Virus record (IMG/VR): IMGVR_UViG_3300032731_000128
Location: 1-32,642 of that record
Direction: 5' to 3' (one strand)
Source: a virus
DNA length: 32,642 nt
Shown here: positions 20,049-27,210 of the stretch, in pieces
How positions within the stretch are numbered: the first letter of the stretch is position 1
Layout of the letters: each line of letters starts with the position of its first letter
Notes under the pieces: generated by a model
Seen by the model: the letters and a program-made list of their open reading frames with translations, nothing else
The model's database searches: none
Told to the model about the DNA's origin: nothing
Made by a program: the position numbers and the translations under genes

Positions 20049-20300
20049 TTATTCTTTTGCTTCTCCTGCTCCTTTCATTAAAGATAAGTAAACCATCCTA
20101 TCCTTATAATCCAATTCTGCTATTTGTTTTGGTGTCCAATGAAACTTTTCGCTTAACGAGTAATCACTTACTGCCTTGATAATCTTTGCTGCAAATGGGT
20201 GCCAAGCTCTTCCTGGCTTCATCATTATACTGATGATTGATGTTCTTCCCTCTTGCCTTAACTTCCCTACTTCGCTAAGCGCCTGGTAAAATCTAGGTGT
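20049..20300 (-). CDS. Tail assembly chaperone T region, read by -1 frameshift (GT)
   Basis: An open frame of 83 codons overlaps the end of the G gene in the -1 frame and has no good start. The only ATGs (20225, 20222) lack a ribosome-binding site. It reads KLRQEGRTSIISIMMKPGRA, then WHPFAAKIIKAVSDYSLSEK and ends GAGEAKE one base before the tape-measure start. Siphoviruses make such a G-T fusion by programmed frameshifting to escort the tape measure. A T-TTT slip site (20288-20291) lies in the overlap. A frameshift is inferred; independent start at 20225 is possible. Confidence 0.55.
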   Translation of the reverse strand, partial: TPRFYQALSEVGKLRQEGRTSIISIMMKPGRAWHPFAAKIIKAVSDYSLSEKFHWTPKQIAELDYKDRMVYLSLMKGAGEAKE

Positions 20301-20554
20301 TCAAATAACTTCCTAGCTAAAAAACCAGTAATCTTATCTTTCTCATCTAAAGGTAAGTCAAGTAATTCATCCATAGATAAACCACTAAGCTTACAACCCA
20401 AATCATCTAGATAGTCGTTATATTCCTTTAGGACTCTAACGTCTCCACTATCTGCTTTGATCAATAGATCAGTTGCTTTCTGTAAGTGTCTCCCAGTTAA
20501 GGGCAGGAGATTAATCTCCTTTGTTTCTTTTCCTGTATTTATTTCAACTTTCAT
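20267..20554 (-). CDS. Tail assembly chaperone G
   Basis: 95 aa from ATG 20554, which shares TAATG with the tail-tube stop; an in-frame TTG three codons upstream is less likely. KVEINTGKETKEINLLPLTG gives a short beta part and the rest is helical (LQKATDLLIKADSGDVRVLK), like other G proteins. It sits between tail tube and tape measure. A classical T-TTT-TTA heptamer occurs at 20312-20318, but the -1 frame after it meets a stop at once, so that heptamer cannot lead to GT. Confidence 0.65.
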   Translation of the reverse strand: MKVEINTGKETKEINLLPLTGRHLQKATDLLIKADSGDVRVLKEYNDYLDDLGCKLSGLSMDELLDLPLDEKDKITGFLARKLFEHLDFTRRLAK

Positions 20555-21492
20555 TATGACCAAGCGGTGTTTTGGATGTTATCAACTGAAAAACATTCCT
20601 TCAATGTTCCGCTTCCTGTTACATCTATAAAGATTAAATCTCCAATTGTAGCTGATTTTGAAAATCCACCCATACAATTCTCTAGAGTACAAAGTACTCT
20701 TCTTTGTCCAGATCCAAGTGCTGTTCCATTGTCTGCATCTATTTCAAATTCAAATACTGTGGGTGTACCACTTGGAGAGGTTCCACCCATGAATAATTCC
20801 TGAAAAGTTACAGCTGCAAACCCCAGACTAGCGTTAAATTCAAATTCCATGTCTGAAGCATGACCTTGTTGTGGAACTACATCTCCAACACCATATGATC
20901 TATTTCCTGTCTTTATTATTTTGATTGATGCATTCTGAACTTCTGTAGCGGCCACGGTATTAACACTCACAGTAACTAATGACTGCGGAAATACTACCAA
21001 CGAACTAAGTGAGGCTGCAGTTGTAGAAGCAGAAGATATTCCTGTCTTTGCTTGGGTCTCACAAATAAACCTTAAGTTTTGGTTTAATGCTGTGGATATC
21101 TCTAAAGAGGTAATTATATTTCCAGAGGTTTTTAATGTGGTATCTACAGTAGAATCTTCAGCACTTTCTAGTGTAAAGCTAGGGGATTGATCTGCTATTG
21201 TAAATGTGTGCTTCCAATCACCAGTTGTTTCTGCATGTGCTGCCGCACCCAATGCATAGTCTAGTAATCTTCCATGCTGTGCATCCACAGTAAATGAATG
21301 ATTCAATTCTACATTACCAGAAGACACCTGTTGTGATTCTATCGCTCCAAGCCCCTTTGATTGAATTATTTCTCTATTAAATTCGTCTCCTATATCTTGA
21401 ACCAACCCAATATCTTTGTCTGTTGTAACTGGGGTTCCCCAAGTTGTTTCTTTTCCTATAAGTATTACTTTTACTGCTCCTGAATAAGTCAT
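20554..21492 (-). CDS. Major tail tube protein
   Basis: 312 aa. GKETTWGTPVTTDKDIGLVQ at the start matches the tail-tube family common to siphoviruses and to archaeal tailed viruses, followed by alternating strands (GNVELNHSFTVDAQHGRLLD, SLEISTALNQNLRFICETQA). The C-terminal part (ECFSVDNIQNTAWS) closes the barrel. Position before the G/GT chaperones and after connector genes agrees. It likely forms hexameric rings around DNA. GGAGGAAA precedes the ATG by 7 nt. Confidence 0.8.
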   Translation of the reverse strand: MTYSGAVKVILIGKETTWGTPVTTDKDIGLVQDIGDEFNREIIQSKGLGAIESQQVSSGNVELNHSFTVDAQHGRLLDYALGAAAHAETTGDWKHTFTIADQSPSFTLESAEDSTVDTTLKTSGNIITSLEISTALNQNLRFICETQAKTGISSASTTAASLSSLVVFPQSLVTVSVNTVAATEVQNASIKIIKTGNRSYGVGDVVPQQGHASDMEFEFNASLGFAAVTFQELFMGGTSPSGTPTVFEFEIDADNGTALGSGQRRVLCTLENCMGGFSKSATIGDLIFIDVTGSGTLKECFSVDNIQNTAWS

Positions 21493-21508
21493 TTTTCATT
21501 TCCTCCTA

Positions 21509-22165
21509 TTAAACTGATTCCTGATCATAAGGCATTAACAGATCCATAGATCTCATTAAAATCTTATTACTTCCAAACTCTGTATTCAGAGTTGGACCGA
21601 TCAAATTTATTGTCATAAACTCTACATAAAAGAAACCTTTTTTGTTATCTTTTATGCTTTCTTTTATTGTTGTAATGTCTTTATCTATTTCTTCAGATTC
21701 CAATTCATATATATTTAATCTGATTGTGATTCTGTGCCTAAATATTCCCCCACCTAATGCTCCTTCTGAAGTGTCAATATTTATTATATCAAATCCAATT
21801 CTTGGGAAACTTGAGAGTGTAAGATCTGGTCGGGGATAATCTGGAAAGATTTTATCTGTATTCCCATAATCGTATTGAATATCTACATTATCTGTTCCGG
21901 TTGCTGGTGGAGAAGCAAATGTAACTACGGCTGTACTATAGTTTACAGTATAACCAGAACCAAAAGCCACAGCTACACCACCAACAGTTACAGCCCTAAC
22001 ATTCTTAACATTTGTATTGTCTAGTGTGAAGTTTGTCTCTATAGTATCTCCATTGAATTCATCTGTGGTTGTAGTTACTCCCCGTTCACCAACTGTGAAG
22101 ATGTCTTCATTCCTAAGAAAAACTGCAAGTTCTTCCTTTATTTCATTTAATTGTAAGTCTTTCAT
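21509..22165 (-). CDS. Tail terminator/completion protein with an inserted beta domain
   Basis: 218 aa. The first 35 and last 80 residues fit a tail terminator (alpha/beta: LNEIKEELAVFLRNEDIFTV; RHRITIRLNIYELESEEIDK; IKESIKDNKKGFFYVEFMTI). Residues about 35-105 are an extra beta module (IETNFTLDNTNVKNVRAVTV) similar to small domains found in other viral structural proteins. The start overlaps the gp10-like gene by 23 nt. Position between gp10-like and tail tube is where tail terminators lie. Confidence 0.6.
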   Translation of the reverse strand: MKDLQLNEIKEELAVFLRNEDIFTVGERGVTTTTDEFNGDTIETNFTLDNTNVKNVRAVTVGGVAVAFGSGYTVNYSTAVVTFASPPATGTDNVDIQYDYGNTDKIFPDYPRPDLTLSSFPRIGFDIINIDTSEGALGGGIFRHRITIRLNIYELESEEIDKDITTIKESIKDNKKGFFYVEFMTINLIGPTLNTEFGSNKILMRSMDLLMPYDQESV

Positions 22166-22505
22166 TTTCTAGTCTCTTTACTATTATATCCCCTAACTTG
22201 TTACGTATTGTATTGGAGATGAATGGATTTGGTCTTGTTCCTGGATGTCTAACCTTCTTTGCAAAGACAGTTCCTCCAACTCCTTTAAACTTTAATGCCT
22301 TTTTATTTTTTGGCACTATATCGTGAGGTTTTGTGCCAAACTCTACATGGGCTGCATAATCTACCATAGAAATAGAAATCTTATCGTTGTTGACATGTTC
22401 CACTTTGATTGAATTTTTTAATCGACCGGTATCAACTGGTGCTTCATCCACCAACTCATTTACCAGGTCATTTCCTATTAACCAAAGTGTTTTATTATTT
22501 ACCAT
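22143..22505 (-). CDS. HK97 gp10-like neck/tail-completion protein
   Basis: 120 aa. The family pattern is clear: APVDTGRLKNSIKVEHV, then VDYAAHVEFGTKPHDIVPKN and RHPGTRPNPFISNTIRNK. These three segments are conserved in gp10-like proteins, which join head and tail. Length is normal. The gene is preceded by AAGAGGT, 33 nt after the head-closure gene. Confidence 0.85.
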   Translation of the reverse strand: MVNNKTLWLIGNDLVNELVDEAPVDTGRLKNSIKVEHVNNDKISISMVDYAAHVEFGTKPHDIVPKNKKALKFKGVGGTVFAKKVRHPGTRPNPFISNTIRNKLGDIIVKRLENERLTIK

Positions 22506-22538
22506 TGTGTCAACCTCTTGGAATTCTTATTCCTACGT

Positions 22539-22910
22539 TCAAGACAACCTGAACAGGTTACAGTATTTGTACAAAGCAGTACTGTTACTGCTATCTGAAT
22601 AAACAATTAATACATCGCTTATACGATATGTCTCACTGTTTACTGTGATCTTATCATCTACGTTTACAGTTACTGCTGCCTTCACTTGAAGATAAGCATC
22701 TCCACCTTCAACCTTACCTTGTTTATCGAACATCCACTTGTCTGCCTTCTTTAGGAATACACCACTTATGTTTGCTGGTGTCCCATCAGTTAAGGTTTCA
22801 TCCCCATAGATGTTACTGGTTGTTTTTGTTACTGATGTTCTACTAACTGTTCGTGCTAAACGATCAACTATTTGATCTGTCCAGTCTTTTTTTATAAATG
22901 TGACAACCAT
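22539..22910 (-). CDS. Head-closure protein
   Basis: 123 aa with a small beta barrel (TSVTKTTSNIYGDETLTDGT; AYLQVKAAVTVNVDDKITVN; ETYRISDVLIVYSDSSN) preceded by an N-terminal helix. This fits gp16/FII-like head-closure proteins by order: after the connector and before gp10-like. The start is 1 nt after the previous stop. No distinguishing motif beyond fold-like strand pattern. Confidence 0.6.
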   Translation of the reverse strand: MVVTFIKKDWTDQIVDRLARTVSRTSVTKTTSNIYGDETLTDGTPANISGVFLKKADKWMFDKQGKVEGGDAYLQVKAAVTVNVDDKITVNSETYRISDVLIVYSDSSNSTALYKYCNLFRLS

Positions 22911-22911
22911 T

Positions 22912-23760
22912 CTAGTTCTCCACTATCGCTTGATATATTGGTAACATAGGTCTTAATCTATCTCTTTCTTTCTCTAATCGTGTTAATGCTTCTCTAATGT
23001 TGGTGTATGGCTCTCCAAGTGAACCAGTCATATGTGGTACACTAAAGCTAGTTACATCATCAAAGGTTCCACCAATTTGTGCAGTAAGTGCTCTCATACC
23101 TGCAAGAAGAGTGGTGTACCTCTCAACTATTCTTGGGATTGGATACATCCCATACCAATAAGCAAGATCTACTAATTGTGGGGTTGTTGCTGAGAAGAAT
23201 GAAACTTCTGCATCTGTACCTAATTCTAATTTTCCATAATTTTTATATTGATATACACTTGAAGTTGTAACACTTGTTGAATCAACTGTAAGTGTTTCTA
23301 AAAGTAAAAGTGGTACTTGATCAAGGAAAAATACCTCTGTCCCTGTACCATCTACTGAAACTGATGAATAAGGATCTGTGCTTGGATTGGTTGCAAGTAC
23401 TCGGTATGTTGAGGTTGCATCTGGGTTTGTTTCCCAATCTCTATCTAGTGTTATTTTTGTTACTGTGTTATCTGTAATCTTCCTTATTTGACCAATTCCT
23501 GTTCCACCGTATATCCAACAGTAATAATCAATGTAAGCATCTGCAACAAAAGTCTTAGCAGCATCATCCAACTCATCATCTCCACCACCAGCATCTGCGG
23601 TACCTGAATCTACAAGTACCCAAAAGGTAGTATTACAAATGTGATCTACCTCATCGCAAGCATCTTCAATCATGATATTTACATCTGCTTCTGAGATAAC
23701 AGCACTAGAAATTCCAGTTGCTGAATATACTTTGCTTGCTGTTGTGTAATATATTGTCAT
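22912..23760 (-). CDS. Head-tail connector/adaptor protein
   Basis: 282 aa. The N-terminal 50 residues (ISSAVISEADVNIMIEDACD, EVDHICN) form the helical start typical of gp6-like adaptors. A middle beta insertion (about 55-175: GTGIGQIRKITDNTVTKITL, TSTYRVLATN) and a C-terminal helical part (REALTRLEKERDRLRPMLPI) follow. It is longer than gp6 of HK97 (about 110 aa) because of the inserted domain. Position before the head-closure gene supports an adaptor ring on the portal. Confidence 0.65.
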   Translation of the reverse strand: MTIYYTTASKVYSATGISSAVISEADVNIMIEDACDEVDHICNTTFWVLVDSGTADAGGGDDELDDAAKTFVADAYIDYYCWIYGGTGIGQIRKITDNTVTKITLDRDWETNPDATSTYRVLATNPSTDPYSSVSVDGTGTEVFFLDQVPLLLLETLTVDSTSVTTSSVYQYKNYGKLELGTDAEVSFFSATTPQLVDLAYWYGMYPIPRIVERYTTLLAGMRALTAQIGGTFDDVTSFSVPHMTGSLGEPYTNIREALTRLEKERDRLRPMLPIYQAIVEN

Positions 23761-23918
23761 TTCTTTTTCTTTCCTTTAACTCTTATTTGTTTACAAGCTA
23801 GTTTCTTTACCTTTTTCTTCTTCTTCTTCCTACCCTTACCAATAACAATAGTGATCTTCTTAGGATTAATTACTTGTTTCAATTTATCCGCCATTGATTT
23901 CTTTTTGAATAGTCCCAT
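23757..23918 (-). CDS. Small lysine-tailed protein, 53 aa
   Basis: ATG 23918 directly after the previous stop (1 nt spacing), ending ATGA into the connector gene. MGLFKKKSMADKLKQVIN is followed by a strand (KKITIVIG), and about half of the remainder is Lys/Arg (RKKKKKKVKKL, then RVKGKKKK). Such a tail would bind DNA or negatively charged surfaces. The neighbour at 23920 has a similar tail, so the two form a pair. Function unknown; a packaged DNA-binding protein is a fair guess. Confidence 0.7.
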   Translation of the reverse strand: MGLFKKKSMADKLKQVINPKKITIVIGKGRKKKKKKVKKLACKQIRVKGKKKK

Positions 23919-23919
23919 C

Positions 23920-24120
23920 TTATTTCTTTTTTACCTTCTTCTTCTTTGCTTTCTTCTTGTTAACAACTTTCTTAACTACTTTTTTTACTTCCTTCTTTTT
24001 AGCTGGATCTGTCCATACCCAATTAGGGTTTCCTACATCATCATATCCGCCGATCCAAGGACCTTTGAATTCTTTTTCTTCTTCTTGTTTCATTTGCATT
24101 AAATTTGCCATTAGTACCAT
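23920..24120 (-). CDS. Small lysine-tailed protein, 66 aa
   Basis: AGGAGG 8 nt before ATG 24120. The N-terminal part MVLMANLMQMKQEEEKEFKG and GPWIGGYDDVGNPNWVWTDP has several Trp and Tyr residues, as in a small structural anchor. The last 27 residues are more than half lysine (KKKEVKKVVKKVVNKKKAKK and on). Resembles histone-H1-like tails. It lies between the head proteins and the connector, together with the 53-aa basic protein. Possibly a virion DNA-condensing factor. Confidence 0.65.
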   Translation of the reverse strand: MVLMANLMQMKQEEEKEFKGPWIGGYDDVGNPNWVWTDPAKKKEVKKVVKKVVNKKKAKKKKVKKK

Positions 24121-24137
24121 TTTGTTTTCCTCCTACA

Positions 24138-24434
24138 TTAATCTGTGCAACCCTCTGGTTTTACTATGTACTTATTTTCTTGTTGCCCTTTGCAAATACC
24201 GGGGTTGCTATCCCATATCTTACAAAGATTATCTTCTCCCAATTGACTACATTGGTTCATAATTCTGAATGTTGTTTTTTTCTCATCAAGTATTACCTTG
24301 ATATTCCTAAATGAATAGTATCTGGACATATCTCCTATATCCATGTTTAGTGCGTCTGCTAATACTGATGCATTTACTGGGACTGTAAAGTCAACGAACT
24401 TACAGCATTTTCCACATCGACTACAATTTCCCAT
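24138..24434 (-). CDS. Cysteine-cluster protein of the YkgJ/CxxCxxCC type
   Basis: 98 aa. MGNCSRCGKCCKF gives C4, C7, C10 and C11, the signature of this putative metal-binding family. Further cysteines lie in RIMNQCSQLGEDNLCKIW and PGICKGQ, and near the end (PEGCTD). Known members are thought to bind zinc or iron(-sulphur); their role is not established. The full family length is about 100, so it is complete. It is unusual in a capsid operon, and could be a metal-dependent maturation factor or a cargo protein. GGGAGAAA precedes the ATG. Confidence 0.75.
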   Translation of the reverse strand: MGNCSRCGKCCKFVDFTVPVNASVLADALNMDIGDMSRYYSFRNIKVILDEKKTTFRIMNQCSQLGEDNLCKIWDSNPGICKGQQENKYIVKPEGCTD

Positions 24435-24464
24435 TTTGTTTTTCTCCCACTATTTATTAAATTT

Positions 24465-24480
24465 AAAAAATAAAAAAAAA
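24465..24480 (-). terminator. Oligo-T terminator after the fourth small beta protein
   Basis: On the minus strand a run of nine T, an A and six T lies 5 nt after the stop at 24486. No hairpin precedes it, as in archaeal termination. It probably reduces rather than ends transcription of the tail genes. Confidence 0.45.
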
Positions 24481-24485
24481 GATGT

Positions 24486-24803
24486 TTATTCAAATACTCC
24501 TAAGTCGGGTCTTCCTACAAGCTCAAAAACTCTAGTTGAATTATCGTGTGCTGTTGCACAAGTAATAACAAGAGATCCAGTAGTAACTGCTGTGGTTTGG
24601 GTTGCTACTACAATTACACTACCATCTGTAGTGTGTACCCATCCTTTAACAGAAAGTAAACCAGTTGCACTTATACCATAATCAGTTAATGTCAATGTTA
24701 TTGTATCATTCTGATCTGTGGTGTTTGGTGCTATAATAAAGACTGATTTCAAACCCGCATTAGGCATTTTCTCCCATGATTTTAAAATTGATGTATCTAC
24801 CAT
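24486..24803 (-). CDS. Small beta-rich virion protein, pair 2 copy b
   Basis: 105 aa. DTSILKSWEKMPNAGLKSVF, then NTTDQNDTITLTLTDYGISA, a strand-rich centre and RVFELVGRPDLGVFE at the end. About half the residues match the 105-aa copy at 24821. The abundance of short beta strands, with T/V/I content, and location after the major capsid gene suggest capsid decoration or a fibre. No signal or metal site. Confidence 0.65.
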   Translation of the reverse strand: MVDTSILKSWEKMPNAGLKSVFIIAPNTTDQNDTITLTLTDYGISATGLLSVKGWVHTTDGSVIVVATQTTAVTTGSLVITCATAHDNSTRVFELVGRPDLGVFE

Positions 24804-24820
24804 TTTAATTCATGCTATTA

Positions 24821-25138
24821 CTAAGCAAATACTCCTAAGTCTGCTCGTCCTATAATCTCTACTACTCTCATATCGTCGTCTGTTCCTGCTGCAATTGTTA
24901 CAGTAAGAACTCCAGCGGATACTGCTGTAGTGTTTGCTTCTACAGTAATTATACTCCCATCAGCGGTATGTACCCAAGATGATACTGCAAGTAATCCAGT
25001 TGTACTTATACCATAATCTGCCAATGTAATTGGAATAGTATTTGTTGCATCTGCTGTGTTTGGGGTTATGATTAACGCTCTTTTTAATCCAGCGTTTGGT
25101 CCTTCTTCCCATGCTTTTAAAATTGATGTTGCTGCCAT
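24821..25138 (-). CDS. Small beta-rich virion protein, pair 2 copy a
   Basis: 105 aa, ATSILKAWEEGPNAGLKRAL, then TTGLLAVSSWVHTADGSIIT and MRVVEIIGRADLGVFA. Paralogue of the gene downstream: same start, same HT-DGS-I core and same LGVF end. Adjacent duplication with divergence is the simplest explanation. The two could form hetero-oligomers or decorate different capsid sites. Confidence 0.65.
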   Translation of the reverse strand: MAATSILKAWEEGPNAGLKRALIITPNTADATNTIPITLADYGISTTGLLAVSSWVHTADGSIITVEANTTAVSAGVLTVTIAAGTDDDMRVVEIIGRADLGVFA

Positions 25139-25153
25139 TTTTTAATTATCCTC

Positions 25154-25432
25154 CTATTTATATATAATTAAACCACTTGTTGCGCCAGTTTCGGCGGTAG
25201 TTAGTGTTACTACATTTCCTGAGATTGTCCCAGCTTCCATTACTCCAGTGGAATCATCTGCCATTATTACTGATCCAACACCTGCAACAGCCCCAGCATT
25301 TGAGATTGTTATGGTGTCGTCTAAACTTGCTTTAGCTACTGAATCAATAAATCCGATTCTCCACCCTGTTTGTGGTGTTCCACCAATAGGAGCCACTTCT
25401 GCCATTGCTACGTTTGTATTTACTGCTGCCAT
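25154..25432 (-). CDS. Small beta-rich virion protein, pair 1 copy b
   Basis: 92 aa: VAMAEVAPIGGTPQTGWRIG, then DTITISNAGAVAGVGSVIMA and VVTLTTAETGATSGLIIYK. Same plan as the 90-aa gene before it, at about half identity, including A-P-x-G-G, DT-TISNA, DDSTGVM and the IYK/VYK end. The strand-rich build points to a capsid cement or spike protein. Good ribosome-binding site AGGAGGA. Confidence 0.65.
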   Translation of the reverse strand: MAAVNTNVAMAEVAPIGGTPQTGWRIGFIDSVAKASLDDTITISNAGAVAGVGSVIMADDSTGVMEAGTISGNVVTLTTAETGATSGLIIYK

Positions 25433-25443
25433 GTTCTATCCTC

Positions 25444-25716
25444 CTATTTGTATACAACCACTCCACTAACAGTTCCTGTTGCTGCAGTTGTCAATGTGAT
25501 AACTGCTCCAGAGACTGTTCCTGCATCCATTACACCAGTTGTGTCATCATGAAGATGAACTGATCCAATGCCTGCTACGGAGTCTGCATTTGAGATTGTT
25601 AGCGTATCGTTCTGTCCTGCCTTGGTTGCTGAATCAACAAAACCAAGCTTCCAACTTGAACCACCAATTCCACCCATAGGAGCCAATTCAATTAATGCTA
25701 TGTCTATGTTTGCCAT
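25444..25716 (-). CDS. Small beta-rich virion protein, pair 1 copy a
   Basis: 90 aa: DIALIELAPMGGIGGSSWKL, then GFVDSATKAGQNDTLTISNA and VVVYK at the end. First gene after the major capsid protein, the normal place for a decoration protein. Separated from it by a T-run terminator, which would give a higher ratio of capsid protein. Preceded by TGGAGACAG. Confidence 0.65.
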   Translation of the reverse strand: MANIDIALIELAPMGGIGGSSWKLGFVDSATKAGQNDTLTISNADSVAGIGSVHLHDDTTGVMDAGTVSGAVITLTTAATGTVSGVVVYK

Positions 25717-25729
25717 TTTTCTGTCTCCA

Positions 25730-25752
25730 TTTCCTTTTTAAAAAAAAGGAAA
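25730..25752 (-). other. Perfect 10-bp AT hairpin between capsid and decoration genes
   Basis: TTTCCTTTTT/AAAAAGGAAA with a 3-nt loop. It sits just 3' of the capsid terminator and 5' of the next gene's ribosome-binding site. It may protect the downstream RNA end or help termination. Confidence 0.5.
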
Positions 25753-25775
25753 AAAAACCGCAATTAAGCGATTGC
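25750..25775 (-). terminator. Hairpin/oligo-T terminator at the end of the capsid gene
   Basis: Minus-strand GCAAT-CGCTTA-ATTGC spans the capsid stop codon and is followed by GG and eight T. Partial termination here would favour capsid protein over the downstream genes. Confidence 0.55.
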
Positions 25776-26864
25776 CTTAATCCAAGAGTTGAATGCAGTG
25801 TTTCTACAGATTAAACATTCGTAGATTTTCAACATAAATTTCTCGGAGTCGTTTGTCTTAGCTAGGTCTTCGTAGGTCATGTCTTGTAATACTCTCATTT
25901 CCCATACACTCATGTCTAAGAAATAAATTGCCTTAGAACCGGATGCGGTACTTAAGTATTGACTAGCAACAACTTTTACTGGACCAACCATAGTATGTAC
26001 AGTGATGTAAGAGAATCCAAACTCAGCATCTACTGCTGGCTGCATGTAACCAATTTTAGCTTGTAACAAGTTTAATAGGTCACTGAATGAAGCAGCGTCT
26101 GCGATTGCTAGACTAGGTTTTCCACTATCAACAAATGCATACTGAATAGCTGTTTGAATATCAGCTAGGTCAAGAGCAGTTGTACTTTTATCTACTTGGT
26201 TAGTTGTACTTTGTAGAGCTACAATTCCATTGAATTGAGTTGCATCTGTAGCGGTTGCACCGTTTACAATTAAACTCTCTTCAAGTTCTTTTAACTCTCT
26301 AGCTTTAACTAATACTTCTCTTTGCTTAGCATTACTTCCCATTTGGTCTTGAAATCCACCAACATATCCACCATCAGGGTTGAATCCCATTAACATGTAT
26401 GCTGGGTTTGAAGCTTGAGCTACACCAGTTACTCTTCCAACGGAGTATAGATACTTGATTCCAACACTGTTTCTGTCGTAAGTTGTGTCAGTTTCAGGTA
26501 ATGCCCCGTCTTCTACTGCAGTGTAAGCACCGCCTTTAGCTGTGATTGTGTTGTAATCTGCAGTTGTACCTTGGTTAGTTACTCTAGGGAAAATTTCCAC
26601 TAAAGGTGTGTATTTTCTAGATACGTCTACTATGTCTGGATCAACATAAATTGGTACCATAGCATATCCTGCTGTACCTGCTCCACCTGATGTGGATGAG
26701 AATGCTTTTAATCCTACTTCTAATTTTTCATGTAACTTAGGCCTTAGATCGCTTTTAACCTTCATACCACCAGAATAAACTGTTCCGTGCGGTAAGGTTC
26801 CGAAACTAAAACTGTAAGCACCTGCGGAATTTACGCCCGCCATACTTTTTGTTCCTACTTCCAT
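25764..26864 (-). CDS. Major capsid protein (HK97 fold)
   Basis: 366 aa. After an N-terminal arm (about 70 residues) come features of the HK97 capsid fold. A P-domain helix (QREVLVKARELKELEESLIV, about 183-202) is followed by an A-domain (about 215-320: DLADIQTAIQYAFVDSGKPS, AVDAEFGFSYITVHTMVGPV). An E-loop-like stretch near 100-130 (TITAKGGAYTAVEDGALPET) is present. The gene sits after the protease/scaffold, as expected, and has AGGAGGATTTTAAAA as ribosome-binding site. Length without the delta domain is in line with HK97-like capsids that use a separate scaffold. Confidence 0.85.
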   Translation of the reverse strand: MEVGTKSMAGVNSAGAYSFSFGTLPHGTVYSGGMKVKSDLRPKLHEKLEVGLKAFSSTSGGAGTAGYAMVPIYVDPDIVDVSRKYTPLVEIFPRVTNQGTTADYNTITAKGGAYTAVEDGALPETDTTYDRNSVGIKYLYSVGRVTGVAQASNPAYMLMGFNPDGGYVGGFQDQMGSNAKQREVLVKARELKELEESLIVNGATATDATQFNGIVALQSTTNQVDKSTTALDLADIQTAIQYAFVDSGKPSLAIADAASFSDLLNLLQAKIGYMQPAVDAEFGFSYITVHTMVGPVKVVASQYLSTASGSKAIYFLDMSVWEMRVLQDMTYEDLAKTNDSEKFMLKIYECLICRNTAFNSWIKAIA

Positions 26865-26877
26865 TTTTAAAATCCTC

Positions 26878-27210
26878 CTATTTGATTAAATCTAATGGTT
26901 TGAAGCTTCTTTCTTCTTCAAGTTGGGGAGCTGCCTCTAATTTTGACTTTAGAACTGGCTCTTCTAATTTTGATTTTAGTTCTGCAATTGCTGTCTCTAG
27001 TGCTTCAATTCTGCTATCTCTAGACTTAAGCTCTGCTCCAAAATCAATACTAGGATCGTCTTTTACTTCTACTTCTGCTTTTACAGCAGGAGCTTCTACT
27101 ACTGCTACTTCTTCAGCAACAGGTTTTGCTTCTTCTGCAGCCTCTGGCTCGGACTTAACCTCAGCCACAGCTTCTGCTACAGGGTCAGCTACAATTTCAT
27201 TTTTCTCCAT
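26878..27210 (-). CDS. Nested scaffold protein (internal start)
   Basis: ATG 27210 lies in frame within the protease gene, 8 nt after a perfect AGGAGG (27219-27224 on the minus strand), better than the outer gene's own site. It gives 110 aa (MEKNEIVADPVAEAVAEVKS at the start), the acidic segment plus coiled coil and nothing of the protease. Lambda makes gpNu3 from gpC by the same plan. Expect far more scaffold than protease. Strength of the site is seen; the scaffold role is inferred. Confidence 0.7.
   Translation of the reverse strand: MEKNEIVADPVAEAVAEVKSEPEAAEEAKPVAEEVAVVEAPAVKAEVEVKDDPSIDFGAELKSRDSRIEALETAIAELKSKLEEPVLKSKLEAAPQLEEERSFKPLDLIK

Noticed and set aside
20312-20318. T-TTT-TTA as the GT frameshift site
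   Set aside because: The -1 frame after this heptamer reaches a TAG within two codons, so it cannot join G to T.
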